From assembly GCA_944470555.2 (NCBI GenBank), contig OX104128.1, positions 41,523,920-41,587,919 of the forward strand: a stretch of 64,000 nucleotides of DNA. The letters run 5' to 3'. Source of the stretch: Heterobilharzia americana. Its lineage: Eukaryota; Platyhelminthes; Trematoda; Strigeidida; Schistosomatidae. Every line of letters begins with the position of its first letter. The stretch's first letter is position 1. Made by a program: the position numbers and the translations under genes. Shown here piece after piece: positions 48,690-60,136 of this stretch. The notes beneath the pieces are model-generated. The model was not told where the DNA came from, did not search any database, and saw nothing but the letters and a program-made list of their open reading frames with translations.

Positions 48690-48895
48690 GTTGACTATCA
48701 GTGGAATCTAGTACGCGTATTTCTTCCTATTTGGGACTCGTCAGTTGGATGTACCTGTACCTCAGTGGGTAATGTTGTTCCCATTCAAACTCGATATAAT
48801 AATATAATTAGTAATTAAGAAATATTGAGGCATTCACTTATAGTGGTCGAGTCATTCGACCCAGTATAGCAATGGGAGATTATAAGCATCAAACA
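48690..48895 (-). repeat. SMα-like repeat, minus strand
   Basis: The hammerhead region lies at 48701-48752 and is followed by gtacctgtacctcagtgggt, aatgttgttcccattcaaac and tcg (the start of the tRNA-like B region), where the tRNA head is cut off. It then continues with aagaaatattgaggcattca and gacccagtatagcaatggga, an SMα tail. An internal deletion has removed most of the tRNA-like part. Confidence 0.7.
48701..48752 (-). ncRNA. Hammerhead motif with one half of the helix-II change
   Basis: On the minus strand it reads CTGACGA then GTCC-CAAATA-GGAA then GAAAT. The first helix-II position is G but its partner is A, giving a G-A mismatch where consensus has G-C and the copies at 13697 and 18282 have T-A. 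The cleavage triplet position reads GTA. The closing helix (ATCCAA/CTAGAT) is imperfect. Activity is uncertain. Confidence 0.65.
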
Positions 48896-50284
48896 ATAGC
48901 TACTTTTAATTTCACATAAAAGTTGATATTGAGTAGCATACCAGTCTGAATATGCTGACAAGTATAAGTCTGTAAATGTTTATTATTATAGACCAATAAG
49001 TCTGTTTTCAAGTAAACAAAAGAAAACAAAACAAGAAACAACAACAGAGATTGAATAAACAAAGTATAAGAGTCAGTAAATGATTTAAGAAAAATTAACA
49101 GAATAAAATAAAAGTGTCTAAAGTTTATGCGGTCGATAAGAGAAATGTTGTTGAAAATGTTGATTGATCAAAATTTTCTTTATTAATGTCATGAATGAGT
49201 TATTCAAAAATGTTTGGATTCATGAGCAGAAAATGAAATATTGGGTATATATAAATAGTGTGAATACAAATTGTTGATTGATGAAACTTTCTTTTCTGTA
49301 ATAGTAATTTGTATTGACTCTTATTACATAATCGTACTAGTTTTATCACCTTGTTACTGTTTCCTTTACTTTGTATTGGTGTATTATAGTAATAAAGTTG
49401 TGTCGAATTTAATAAAAATTTGTGTTTATCCTACAGATGCTGAAATCATCACTTCTTCATAGACGTTCTACGAAGACAACCTCCTTGGTTCTCCTTGCAA
49501 TCACCATCTCATAGAGGTTGTATTAGTTAACAAACACCGTAGTATTAGGTCATTCAAAATGGGTTGAAATCCACTCACCAACCACATGCATGTGTATACA
49601 GCAGTCAATGAACCATACCTATAGTATGAGAGCCGCCTAAATCTCGTTAGGTGCAGCGGGCTCAAACCCATGACAGAATGAACTGTAGTGCAGTTTACCC
49701 ATCTTTTAATAGGTAGTCGAATCTCTCGCCCCCTGGTGTCCCGGGTGACACTAGCTGACAAATTTTAAACAGGACATCTGTATCCGAGCTGAGATTACGT
49801 CAACGTTCGAGGTGATACAACTCACTATCCACTGGTGTAAAACCAAAGGCATGCATGAAAGCATAAATTGGCGTATTGAAGAAAGATCACTTTTGAAGAT
49901 GATCAACGTATTCTATGCAAATTACCTTCAAATCTCAAGTCTCATAAAACAAATCCATCATGCACCAGCCCATAAGTGTAAGATCCAGGTCTGGTAACCC
50001 AATTCAGTTATTAACAACCCCCGAACACTGAACTGCATATTATATCTTGTGGGTACACAGAGTTAGTTGTACACGCTCAGTTCTCTGCGTACACAATAAG
50101 TGAATCTTTCCATTAATATATGATATCCTATGACTTTATTTTAGACATAGACATAGTGATTAGTTAACGTCGATTACGTAATTCGGCTAAGAAATCAGTC
50201 TTATTTGTTGGATCCAATTGTTATGTCAATTAATCAGGTTATTGATTTTACATCATGTCTGTATTCATGATGCATTATGTAAAA
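48896..50284. other. Unassigned DNA
   Basis: No gene is supported. The minus-strand 86-codon frame at 49501-49761 has no family I recognise. Confidence 0.4.
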
Positions 50285-51330
50285 GAAATTGAAATGTGAA
50301 TATATAGATATACACAAAAGAGGAGAAAATAGTGCCATAAATGTTCCTTTTATGTTGAATAACGAATTATATAGACAGGTAGATAGGGGTTGCAAAGGAC
50401 TCTCCCCTGGGTTCTATACTAGTGAATATCTTCCTGGCAAAGTTTATAAACCAGACAATTATTCTCGGTGTATAGGTAACTTGTCCATCATTTGTAATAA
50501 TGACTGTAATAAAGAAGATCTGAATACTTTCAATAATTTCCACTTAGCTATGAATTTCACTTGTGAGGATGAATAGGGGAATAGTATATCATTCCCTAGA
50601 CATCTTCCTCACCAGGAGGACAGGTGAATATATCGAGTGGAACATTTCTCGAGAGAAAACATGGACTAGTCAGTAGATCATTTTCATACCTTTACACCAG
50701 TTCAATATAAAAGAAACCTGGTCAAATGCCTGTGCTACAGAATAAGAAACATATGTTCTGACGACTGTATTGAAGACGAAATGGATAAGTTGAAGATAAC
50801 ATTGCAGCAAAATGGTAATCCGCTAAACTTCATAAATCAATACATATTGAAACGTAGAGGGATGATAAGAAAAGGATAATTTTGCTAAGATGCCTTTGTA
50901 TCTTAGACAAAGTTTCAAAGATGATATTGGCCGTGATATCTTAACACTCCGACTAAGTAGATCAGTCAAAAGTACATTCACTGAAGCGAAACTTCTTGTC
51001 AGCTTTTCAATCAAACTATTACAGACACAGTGAACCAAAGATAATTTACCAAGGATAGCCACTTCAATGTGAATTTATGACTTTAACGGCTCCTATGGAG
51101 CTGGTTACGTAGGCTGTACTCAGAGGGCTTGTGACACACTTCCCAGATTCGTTAGGGAAAGGAACAACAAAATGCATCAACAATGCAGCCCTTTCGCATT
51201 AAGTAGATAGCAGACATCTGTTTAAAGTAGATCTCACCTTCTCTGTGATACATCGTGTCCGTTGCAACCTTCCTAAAGGGCACGACTATGCCTTTTATCC
51301 AAAGCTGAAGCTATAGGTATCAACACAAGA
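50285..51330 (+). pseudogene. Penelope-like element relic (RT core to endonuclease)
   Basis: The 95-codon frame at 50289-50576 has NNELYRQVD followed by a degenerate SPG stretch. This resembles the RT region before the catalytic motif, and the position of the YxDD-like box reads RCIGNLSII, so the catalytic aspartates are gone. Downstream, through several frame changes, are VQYKRNLVKCLCYRIRNICS-like and QQNGNPLNFINQYI-like blocks (about 50690-50860). Then SYGAGYVGCTQRA (about 51090-51130) resembles the GIY-YIG endonuclease. It is the longest Penelope-like relic in the window and is clearly dead. Confidence 0.7.
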
Positions 51331-51571
51331 TAACCTGATCTATGTGGTCAAAAGAAATATATGCGCTCACTTTGTCTCTCTTGGATCACGATAGAGTCAA
51401 CACGTTCTTTATGAACTTTTCTACTACAAATTTCACATTTTAACTCCAAGCCTTTCTTCTACATTGTCACTCTAATTTCAATGATAAACATTCATTTTCT
51501 TACGGTATTATTTTTGTACCCTTGCTTATTCACACCATTTTCAACTGTTACTCAGCCTTCATCTCGGTGAG

Positions 51572-51632
51572 TAGCAGTGGAATTCAGGACGCATGTTTCT
51601 TGTTATTTAGGACTCGTCAGCTAAATATACTT
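51572..51632 (-). ncRNA. Hammerhead motif, helix II eroded
   Basis: Minus strand: CTGACGAG, then GTCC against an ACAA-containing stretch that no longer pairs well, then GAAAC and a GTC triplet. The closing helix is partial. The core bases persist but helix II is weak, so activity is doubtful. Confidence 0.6.
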
Positions 51633-51879
51633 ACACACCAGTGCGTGATATTGTCCCCACTGGGACTCAAACCCAATATTCATTGCTTCAAACGCCACAG
51701 TGTTACCCATTAGGCTACTGAAGTATGAGAACCAGTACTTGTGTAATGGATATCAGTTACCATATTGTATCGAGCCACTAAGTGGACTACAATATACTGA
51801 ATATCTAGGCGGTATCGGGGCTTTCACAAAGGTGCTCATTTGCCAACAGAAGTCAAGCAATCCGACCCTGTCTAGCTCT

Positions 51880-52412
51880 CAGCACAAGGAACGAGATCGC
51901 GATTTTCAACACCAATATCAAACCAGTGCTCCTATGTGATGGTTCAGAGACTTGGCGTGTCATGAAAAGCACTTCCAACAAACTAAAGACATTCATCAAC
52001 AGCTGCTGCCTACGCTCACTCGATACTGACACTTAAGATCAGATGGCTAGAATAATGAGAATATACAACAAGGAAGTATGACTGGCTGGCAGCGAACCAA
52101 CCAAGAAACTATCACCCAACAAGTATGCAGAAGAAAGTGGAGATGGGTCGGGCATTCATTGAGAACGCCGTTCGGGGACATCACATGCCAGGCCAGACCC
52201 TTGAGTGGAATCCAAACAGGGAAACGACAAGTTGGGTGTTCGAGGTGAGGGTGACATGGAGGAGATGGTGTGAGGATGAAATGAAAGCTTGTGTGCAGTT
52301 GTGGAGCCAGGTTGAGAAGACTGCAGGGAACCGAGTGAAATGGAGACGTGCTACTGAAGCCTTGTGTTCCACTAGGAACCCAAGGGAAAAATAAACATAA
52401 ATGAATATAATA
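51880..52412 (+). mobile_element. RTE-type (SR2-like) 3' fragment, nested in SMα
   Basis: A 5'-truncated copy beginning at sequence matching about 58485 of the long copy (ttttcaacaccaa, gagacttggcg, aaagacattcatcaac) and ending at cactaggaacccaaggga followed by a short A-rich tail. Its last 290 bp are nearly identical to the fragment at 60137-60430, and both differ from the long copy, so they share a subfamily. The 89-codon frame at 52125-52394 is the C-terminal remnant. No clear target duplication is seen. Confidence 0.85.
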
Positions 52413-52568
52413 GCAACGGGAAATTACAAGTATAAAACGACGTTACGTAATACCTCACGTTTGTTATTCTTTATTTCGTAGTTGTGTTCTCACAATTGTT
52501 TACCCTACTTGAATAAAGCTTATCCCTGCAAAAATGGTTATTTGGCGCCTAGTACACGAACACAAATA

Positions 52569-52599
<31 letters not shown>

Positions 52600-54116
52600 C
52601 TCAAACAGATGAACCCCTGTTTCCGGACTCTGTCTTCTTATTTCGTAACGGTTCTGCCCGTCTTGATTTCATTTCACAACTAACACAACACTAGACTGAT
52701 TACTATCCCACCTGATAAATCCTTTGCATCTATTTGATTTCAACGCCATTTACCCATAACACTAACTATTTCTATATTGAAAGAATTTTACGCTATGGCT
52801 TACTTTGGCTATTGCATTTCACCTATTCTCATAGATTTATGACTGTATAGTCTGAAGAAGTTATTGAAAACAGTTGTTCACTCCAATTGTTCTTGTTCTG
52901 AATAATCTATGAGGATCTTCAAACTATTGAATTTTAAACAGTCGAAGGTATTATAAGACAGGAATGACCGCTTGACACCAGTTTCGCTGTATCTGTGACT
53001 TTTGGAAGGTGAGACATCTTTTTAAAGCTCAAAGCCATTGTATCTCAATCAAAGATATTACCTTCAAGATAAACTGATAAATAAATTTCAAGAAATTTTT
53101 AGGCATGAGTAAGAACTTTTCACAACAAGTCAATATTGGTCGAAAAACATTGAAAATCGAGAGGATAAGACATACATTCACTTTCTCATACTTGAGAACA
53201 CCTTATTAATAGTCGTCTTACTTGAAAATGTGTACATAAATATATGCTTGAAAGGTGAATATGCGAAGCAGTAAGACAAATCGATCTGACAACTATCAAA
53301 ATTCATAACTGCTGGGGTTGAAATTACAAAGTACAAGTATCGATCTATAAGTTTCAAAGTCTAAAATGCTCACTATGAGGAATTGAGTTTCAGTGATAAA
53401 ATAGTTTTGTATACAGGTGTAGAGTTGAAGAGAACAAAGAGAACAAATAACCATTTAGTATTCTGTGATTTTAGTTTTCAGAAGGGAATCAAAAAAATGT
53501 CTTTGATATCGTGAAAACAGTTAGTTAAAAGCACTAATGACAACAGAAAGATATAAATATACTTAGCCTAGGAGGATATGACAGAGCCGTGGAAATTTTC
53601 CTACAAGTGGCTAAGCAGGTTGTCGTGCCAACCTTCTTAGTGTTGTCATTGACTATCCAATGTATTTTGATTGGCTGTCCTGTTGACCAGAACTCTGATA
53701 TTGTTGTTTCTTACGGGTTGTTAAATTGATACAACCTGAATGTGCCTAATTGTTGCCAATTGATCTGAGTGTTAAGGTTATAAAAATTCACTAACACTCC
53801 TTGTGTTTCCTTTATCGAAGATTTCTATATTTTCCCGATCAATTTCGTGTCCGAAACTGTTCACATATATGGAGATGAGCAAAGGTATGTTGTGGTGCTT
53901 TAATGCTAGCCGATGTAGAGAAACAATGAAAAGGACATCCACTCGGTCTAGTGTCTTGTTTTTCTCAATCGTTAAAGTTTAGCTGTAGACTATGTTGAAA
54001 TTGTCTCTGATACTGTACAATGATGAAACAGTTGATCGGAGTATAAGATCAATACAAGTGGACCCAATTCAGAGAACAAATTTAATTCCTCATAGTACAA
54101 GTAGATTCCACAAAAT
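52413..54116. other. Unassigned DNA with a CT/CA microsatellite
   Basis: (CT)n(CA)n at 52569-52599. No gene is supported in the remainder. Confidence 0.5.
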
Positions 54117-54185
54117 TCGTAGACCTTGGCCAAAATGCGCGTCCTGGATCCCTCTGTTAGCCACAACCAATCAAATAACAATGAT
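54117..54185 (+). repeat. SMα 3'-end fragment
   Basis: atgcgcgtcctggatccctc followed by tgttagccacaaccaat is the SMα sequence just after the hammerhead GAAAC, with the typical GCGCGTC cleavage region. The hammerhead core itself is missing. Confidence 0.6.
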
Positions 54186-54616
54186 CTACAGAGTAATTAA
54201 GATTGGTAATGTGAAGTAGGTTATTCTCAGATAAATCGGGTGATTTTTGACAAGTGTTCAGTTATAAACAATAAATAATTACGTAACAATAAGAAAGCAA
54301 ATGAATGTTGATAGGAACAAGAGGGGAATGAGGTTTACAAAGTAATACTAGAAGTTATATCATGTTGACGGCAACGTTAATGAAAGTGGTATAACAAACT
54401 TCCTTCGAATACAAAGGTCAAAATCCATAGTTATCTTTCACCAACCCCTACCATTTGATTGGTATTTTGACTGAGGCATTTTCGAACTAGCTGTTTTTTG
54501 ACTCAATAACAAAATGAAAGAAGCACGTCATGTTGTATGGCAATGAACTTTTGAATGCAAAAAAATGCATCATATTTCGATTACTCGGATACTTGTGGTT
54601 TCCCCTCACTTTCAGG

Positions 54617-55684
54617 GATCGAGCCACCAAATAGGTTGCACTATAATAAATATCCAGGCAGTACCGAAGCATTCGCATAGCATCCCATCTCCCAACACAG
54701 ATAAAGCAGTTCGACCCAATATCACCGATAAACTCCTCAGTGGCTTACCACTCAGACTCAGCAAAAATCGAGCAATCTTAGTGGACTGTTCCGTTGAATC
54801 ATGGGACTTCTCAACACCATGAAACCATAATCTCCACCCAGTTTCAACAAGCGATTAGTGAACTCACCATGACAACATGAATCACCATTGAATTGTCTGA
54901 TTGGTATAGTTACCATTTTAGCAGTACTAGCTCACTATGTGAAATAGTTAACAGATTTTAGAGAAACTATGACTTCTTCAGTCAACTCAGTGGTGTTTAG
55001 TGTCAACACGGTTCAGCTAGATTTGGATTGGATGATGATTCCCGATTGGGTAGCCAGTGTGAATAGGACCAAGTGGTAGGTAGTAAGGCATCACAACGAA
55101 CTGGTATGGTGGTCAGGCAGAGTTCTTAGTGATTGAAGTGAAATGAAAATCTGGTCAGCATTCAGGTCTCCTAGCTCAGTTGGTAGAGCCCCAGGTCGGT
55201 AACCTGGTGGTCACTGATTCCAACCCCACAGTCGTCCAAATTTTCATTCCCACTTCAATCGTCATCCAGTATCAACATGATAAATGACTGAAAATGTGGA
55301 GTCTAGTTTTCTCAAAAAATGAGGTACTTCATCTAACTTGTGATTTATCGCAACCGACTATTTTCCCAATCCCTACTTCGTTTAAAGTGTTTCAAAATTT
55401 CTCCATGTTGTTTGAGAATGAGCCTTCCTAGAAACAGACTTCACAAGAACACTTGAACAATACCTGTTGATTGGTGTAACTTGAGTTAATTAACCAACCA
55501 TTCTACACCATAGTGTTGACTGTCAGCATGTACAAAGTGTCGATCACTTTGGTGGCCTGCTTCAACTTTCAACTACCAATAACATTTTCCATCAGACATA
55601 TCATTATATCGAATTCCTCCTTTTTAGTTTGTTTTAATCTCTCAAATATGTCCTCCAAAATTTATGTATGACTTACTCTTGTGG
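54617..55684 (+). repeat. Third copy of the inner inverted-repeat sequence, part 1
   Basis: It matches 13897-14980 in order and the right arm plus spacer (18133 down to 17010) beyond the left-arm breakpoint. One deletion of about 69 bp after 54722 is visible. In about 950 bp compared by eye after that deletion only three or four differences from the right arm were seen. It carries the tRNA-like repeat (55165-55236). The last 11 bases are the left target-site duplication. Confidence 0.9.
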
Positions 55685-55882
55685 AACCTCGCCTGGTTAA
55701 CTAGTTCACTAGTTACTAGCCGGTCCTAAGCCCGGGTAAAGAGGGAAGGTTTGGCATAGGGCTAGCAACCCTACCTCGTAAAACAAATCTAACCGCTAAA
55801 CAAACTTCAAAGCACAAACAAAATATAAAAAATAATAACAAACTTATACCCCGCTGGAATCGGAGAGGCGAAATGACGCCAG

Positions 55883-56673
55883 TTGGTGAAAGCCTTCGGG
55901 AAGCCAACTGGCCGATGTGTCTTCTCTCCCTCGATGAAAGCGAAAGTAAACGTGGGGACATGGAATGTCCGCACGATGTTTGAACCCAGTAAGGCAGCCC
56001 AGATTGCAATGGAGATGAGAAGGTATAACATCGAAGTGCTTGGGATTTGCGAAAGCAGATGGAATGGGAGTGGACTCTCCAAACTATCAACTGGAGAATC
56101 AATAATCTACTCCGGTCACCCAGACGCCAACCACGAGCACACTGAGGGAGTGGCTATCATGATGTCCTCAAGAGCATCGAAGGCTCACTCTCATGCAGTG
56201 GGAACCAATCTCCTCCAGGATCATGACAGCAAGGTTCAACTCAAAAGGAAGAAAGGTCACAATCATACAATGTTATGCACCTACAAATAATGCAGAGCAA
56301 GAGAAGAAGGAGGATTTCTACAGACAACTTCAATCAACACTGGACAAGACCTCAGCTGGCGATATCAAAATCCATCCTAATGGGCGACATGAATGCCAAA
56401 CTGGGAGGGGACAATACAGGAAGAGAACTAACCATGGGTCGAGAGGCGCTAAGTGAAATGAATGAGAATGGAGAATTGTTTGCAGAATTCTGTGCATTCA
56501 ACGATTTGGTGACTGGAGGCAGTGTGTTCAGGCACAAAGATATACACAAAGCGAGCGACATGGATTTCACCAGACACCAGGACACACCAAAAATCAAATC
56601 GACTTTATCTCAATCTCAAGAAAATGGAGATGCAGTCTACTTGACACAAGGGCAAGAAGAGGAGCAGATGTAG
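55883..56673 (+). pseudogene. RTE endonuclease region, frameshifted
   Basis: The apurinic-endonuclease-like domain of the element, which would nick target DNA to prime reverse transcription. It is spread over all three frames. The first frame from 55883 has GTWNVRT (about 55955) and GICESRWNG (about 56042). A second from 56193 has RKVTIIQCYAPTNNA. A third from 56275 has LMGDMNAKLGG (about 56377) with the conserved GDxN. At least two frameshifts are needed to read through, so no functional enzyme is encoded. Confidence 0.85.
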
Positions 56674-57319
56674 GTTCACACCACTATCTAGTGTAAGGAA
56701 CCTTCCAAATCAAGTTAAGAGCCTTCAAGGAAACTGGTGATAGACCTCAATTCAAGTACAACACTCGGAAACTGAAGGATGAAACTACAAAGGAGATCTT
56801 CACGGCAGCCATCAAGACAAAATGTGAGATATCGAGGAACATCCCTGAAGAAATCTGTGTGGAAGAACACTGGAAGTCTTTGAAAGCTATGTGGAAAGAA
56901 ACCTGCACAACAGTATTAGGAAGGAAGAAGAAAGAATACAAGGGATGGATCTCGACGGATACCTGGAAGCTGAAAGAGCAGGGAGAGGAGGATGGTGAAG
57001 CAGAAGATAAACCAGTGCAAGGATGCTCAACGACAAGAGGAACTGAGCACAATGTATAAAACACTGGACAAAGAAGTGAAGAAGAGTGCACGGAGAGACA
57101 AAAGACACTTCTACGAAACACTGGCAAGTGAAGCAGAACAGGCTGAAGGCTACAGGTAGGAGAGACCTGACGACATTGTATCAAATAACCAGGTTGCTAT
57201 CTGGGATGGAAGAGATCAACGCAGACGAAACCAATAAAAGATGATGACGGAAATTTAATTACCAAAGAGAGAGGAGAAACAAAGGAAAAAATGGGCTGGC
57301 CGACCACTTCAAGAAGCTG

Positions 57320-58967
57320 TTGAATCGACCACCACCACCACCTGCACTCCGTCCAGAAATACCACCTACAGCCGCTGAACTACAAGTGAACATAAATCCT
57401 CCAACAAAAGTGGAAGTCCTGAACGCCATAAAGCTACTGAAATGTGGGAAAGCAGCAGGACCAGATGGAATACCGCCAGAAGCACTGAGAACAGACACAG
57501 AGACAACAGCGGACATGCTCACACCACTATTGCAGAAGGTGTGGAAGGGAGAGAAGGTACCTGGCCATTGATTGGAAGAAGGGTTACCTTGTCAAACTGC
57601 CGAAGAAGGGAGACCTCAGTGCTTGCAAGAACTGGCGCGGAATCACTCTCCTGTCCACCCACAGCAAGTAAAATATTAAGCCGCATCATCCTGGAGAGGC
57701 TTAAAGATGCACTGGATTCAAAACTGCGACCGGAACAGGCAGGCTTCAGGAAGTACAAATCATGTGCAGACCAAATTGCAACGCTTCGTATCATCATAGA
57801 ACAGAGCGTAGAATGGCAATCAGCTGTCTACCTCAACTTCATCGACTTTGAGAAGGCCTTTGACAGAGTCGACCGAGAAGTAATTTGGAAACTGCTTCAA
57901 TACTACGGAGTACCGCAAACCTTTATCCGCCTCATTCAACAACTATATGAAGATTCCACATGCCAAGTAATTCACAATGGGAAGCTCAGTGATGCTTTTG
58001 AAGTGAAGACAGGAGTGAAAGAAGGTTGCCTACTATCCCCCATGATATTCCTGATTGTGGTGGACTGGATCATGCAGCAAACAGTGGGGAGCTGTGAGAA
58101 GAGGGGGATACGCTGGACTGCGGAAAAGAACCTAGAAGACTTGGATTTCGCCAATGATGACTTGTGCCTGATGTCACATAAACTTGAAGATCTGCAGGCA
58201 AAAACTAACAAGTTGATAGAAGAGGCAGCGAAGGAAGACGGGACTTCAAGTGAATATAGAGAAGACAGAAGTGATGAAGATACCGCACCACCACCACCAA
58301 CAACAACAACAAACTCCAGTCACCATCAACGGGAGAAACTTGAAGGAAGTAACCTCCTTCACCTATCCAGCCAAGGCAGCACTGTTTCAACCACAGGTGG
58401 CACAGACGAGGATGTCAAAGTCAGCCAGAATCGGAGAAGCAAGACAGGTGTTCATTAGCCTGAAACCAGTGTGGAGATCTTCTGCACTCAGCATGTGGAA
58501 CAAGATACGGATTTTCAACACCAACGTCAAGTCAGTGCTCCTGTATGCTTCAGAGACTTGGCGCGTCACGAAAGGGATTTCCAATAAACTACAGACATTC
58601 ATCAACAACTGCTTACGCTGGCTCGCTACTGAAGATCAGATGGATTGCCAGAAAGAATAAGCAACAAGGAACTCTGGCTGGTGACGAACCAACCAAGAAC
58701 CTATCACCCAACAAATATGCAGGAGGAAGTGGAGATGGATTGGATTGGGCATGCACTGAGAAGGCCGACTGGGGACATCAGGCGTCAGGCCCTCGAGTGG
58801 AATCCCCATGGGAAGCGACGAGTTGGACGTCCGAGGGTGACATGGAGGAGGTCGTGCGAAGAGGAAATGAGAGGTTGTGGAACCAGGTTCGAAAGATCTC
58901 AGAGAACAGGATGAAATGGATACGTGCTACTGAAGCCCTATGTTCCACTAGGAACCCAAGGGACTAA
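57320..58967 (+). pseudogene. RTE reverse transcriptase and C-terminal region, frameshifted
   Basis: The frame from 57320 has CGKAAGPDGIPPEAL. After a shift, the frame from 57442 covers EQAGFRKYKSC, FIDFEKAFDRVD (motif A, about 57838-57864) and KTGVKEGCLLSP. The catalytic box at 58147-58161 reads FANDD, with an extra residue between A and DD. Further shifts lead to TWRVTK, WIGHALRRP (from 58645) and NRMKWIRATEALCSTRNPRD before the stop at 58967. Four or more frame changes and the altered box mean no active RT. Confidence 0.85.
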
Positions 58968-58982
58968 TAATAATAATAATAA

Positions 58983-59334
58983 TACTCTTGTGGATTTTTA
59001 AAATCTTCTGAGCTAGCTGTTTTTCGAAGTAATAACAAAACGAAAGAAAAGTGTCGTATTAGATGGAGATGGACTTTTGAGTGAACAAGAATGCATCATA
59101 TTTCTACTCTTCGGATATGTCTCTGGAATAGCAGATTCTTCTACTGGTTGGATGAACCACCACCACTACTAAACACCAGAGGCCGATTCAATATCTGCCA
59201 ACTACTTCATATTACTGCCTTTAATGCTGTTATTATTATGAACATCATTCGTATGTTATTATTATTTTGTTTGAAAATATTGTTCAGGGAGTGAATTTGT
59301 TAATTTATTACATGTTGAGAATTCCATACAGTAT
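58983..59334 (+). repeat. Third copy of the inner inverted-repeat sequence, part 2
   Basis: It resumes exactly at the duplicated target and follows the reverse complement of the spacer to 16662, with about six substitutions and one 6-bp loss of a CAC triplet pair in about 350 bp. Homology ends after ccatacagtat. Beyond that the two loci are unrelated. Confidence 0.88.
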
Positions 59335-59883
59335 TTAAAATCAGAGCAAGTGAATTCAAAATACTCAGATCATGATAATAATGATACAATCGGGTACAAT
59401 CCGGCTGTCGGATTCGATGGAGATTTTCGAAGGAAACTAAAATGTTCTGATAAGCAGTTGTGATTTACTCGACATCAAAAATGGTACTGAAAAGACAAAT
59501 GAAATAACTGTACAACACGTACCAGTGAATGACATGAATAGTAAACTTAAATAGCTGATAGTTTTCGAAGTCTTTTCAATAATTCGGTTCTCTGACCTAG
59601 ATTACTCTGATGAATTGTCTTAAAATAATGAAGACAGAGATTTAATGCTTAAATCCCATTAGTTTGGCTAGTAAGCACTTCTGGTTGATATGATTATTAG
59701 TTGTTTTCAATAAGCAATTCACATAAAATCCCTTTCTTGTGACGGAATGTTAAGAAACAGTCTGCGAATTAACTGTAGATTATTCCATCAATACTCTAAG
59801 TTGTTAAAACTGGTCGCGAAATAGCTTTACATAATCACCGGTTTTCTCAAAATGAAAAGCTGTATCGATGATCATTTTTTTAA

Positions 59884-59914
<31 letters not shown>

Positions 59915-60136
59915 GTAATAATAATAATAGTTTACCCGTTCATACTGTAGACACGTTTTCCAACCTACAGGTTATGCAATATGGAAAAAGGATTCATTTT
60001 GTAATGTGTTTATTGAATTTTTGCTGTAAAATATGATTGTAGAAACCCAGTATGACGTTTTCTTGGAATTAATGGAGCCCAGTATATACAGAAAAGCAAA
60101 CAAATTGTTTAAGGTTACTTTGAAGGGATTTATGAG
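59335..60136. other. Unassigned DNA with an (AAT)n tract
   Basis: (AAT)n, slightly interrupted, at 59883-59929. No gene. Confidence 0.5.

Larger units (their letters stand above)
51555..52440 (-). repeat. SMα-like repeat split by an RTE fragment
   Basis: The hammerhead region is at 51572-51632, followed by gatattgtccccactgggac, tcaaacccaatattc and the tRNA-like head (cacagtgttacccattaggc), then cttgtgtaatggatatcag. The SMα tail (gaatatctaggcggtatcgg, caatccgaccctgtctagc) ends at about 51879. The RTE copy follows, and after it atagcaacgggaaattacaa resumes the tail (compare tatagcaatgggagattata at 48873). Confidence 0.7.
55685..58982 (+). mobile_element. Near-full-length RTE-type (SR2-like) non-LTR retrotransposon
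   Basis: About 3.3 kb, from aacctcgcctggttaactag to an (AAT)n tail, flanked by the 11-bp duplication tactcttgtgg (55674-55684 and 58983-58993). The 5' start matches that of the copy at 45616. It has an AP-endonuclease-like region followed by RT and a C-terminal domain, with no separate ORF1, which fits the RTE clade; SR2 is the schistosome representative I know of. Multiple frameshifts break both domains, so it is not autonomous. Its insertion into a young duplicated segment is supported by an empty site. Confidence 0.9.

Noticed and set aside
55316..55684. LTR retrotransposon boundaries around the RTE copy
   Set aside because: No direct long terminal repeats, primer-binding site or gag/protease region. 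The structure is that of a non-LTR element with target duplication and (AAT)n tail.
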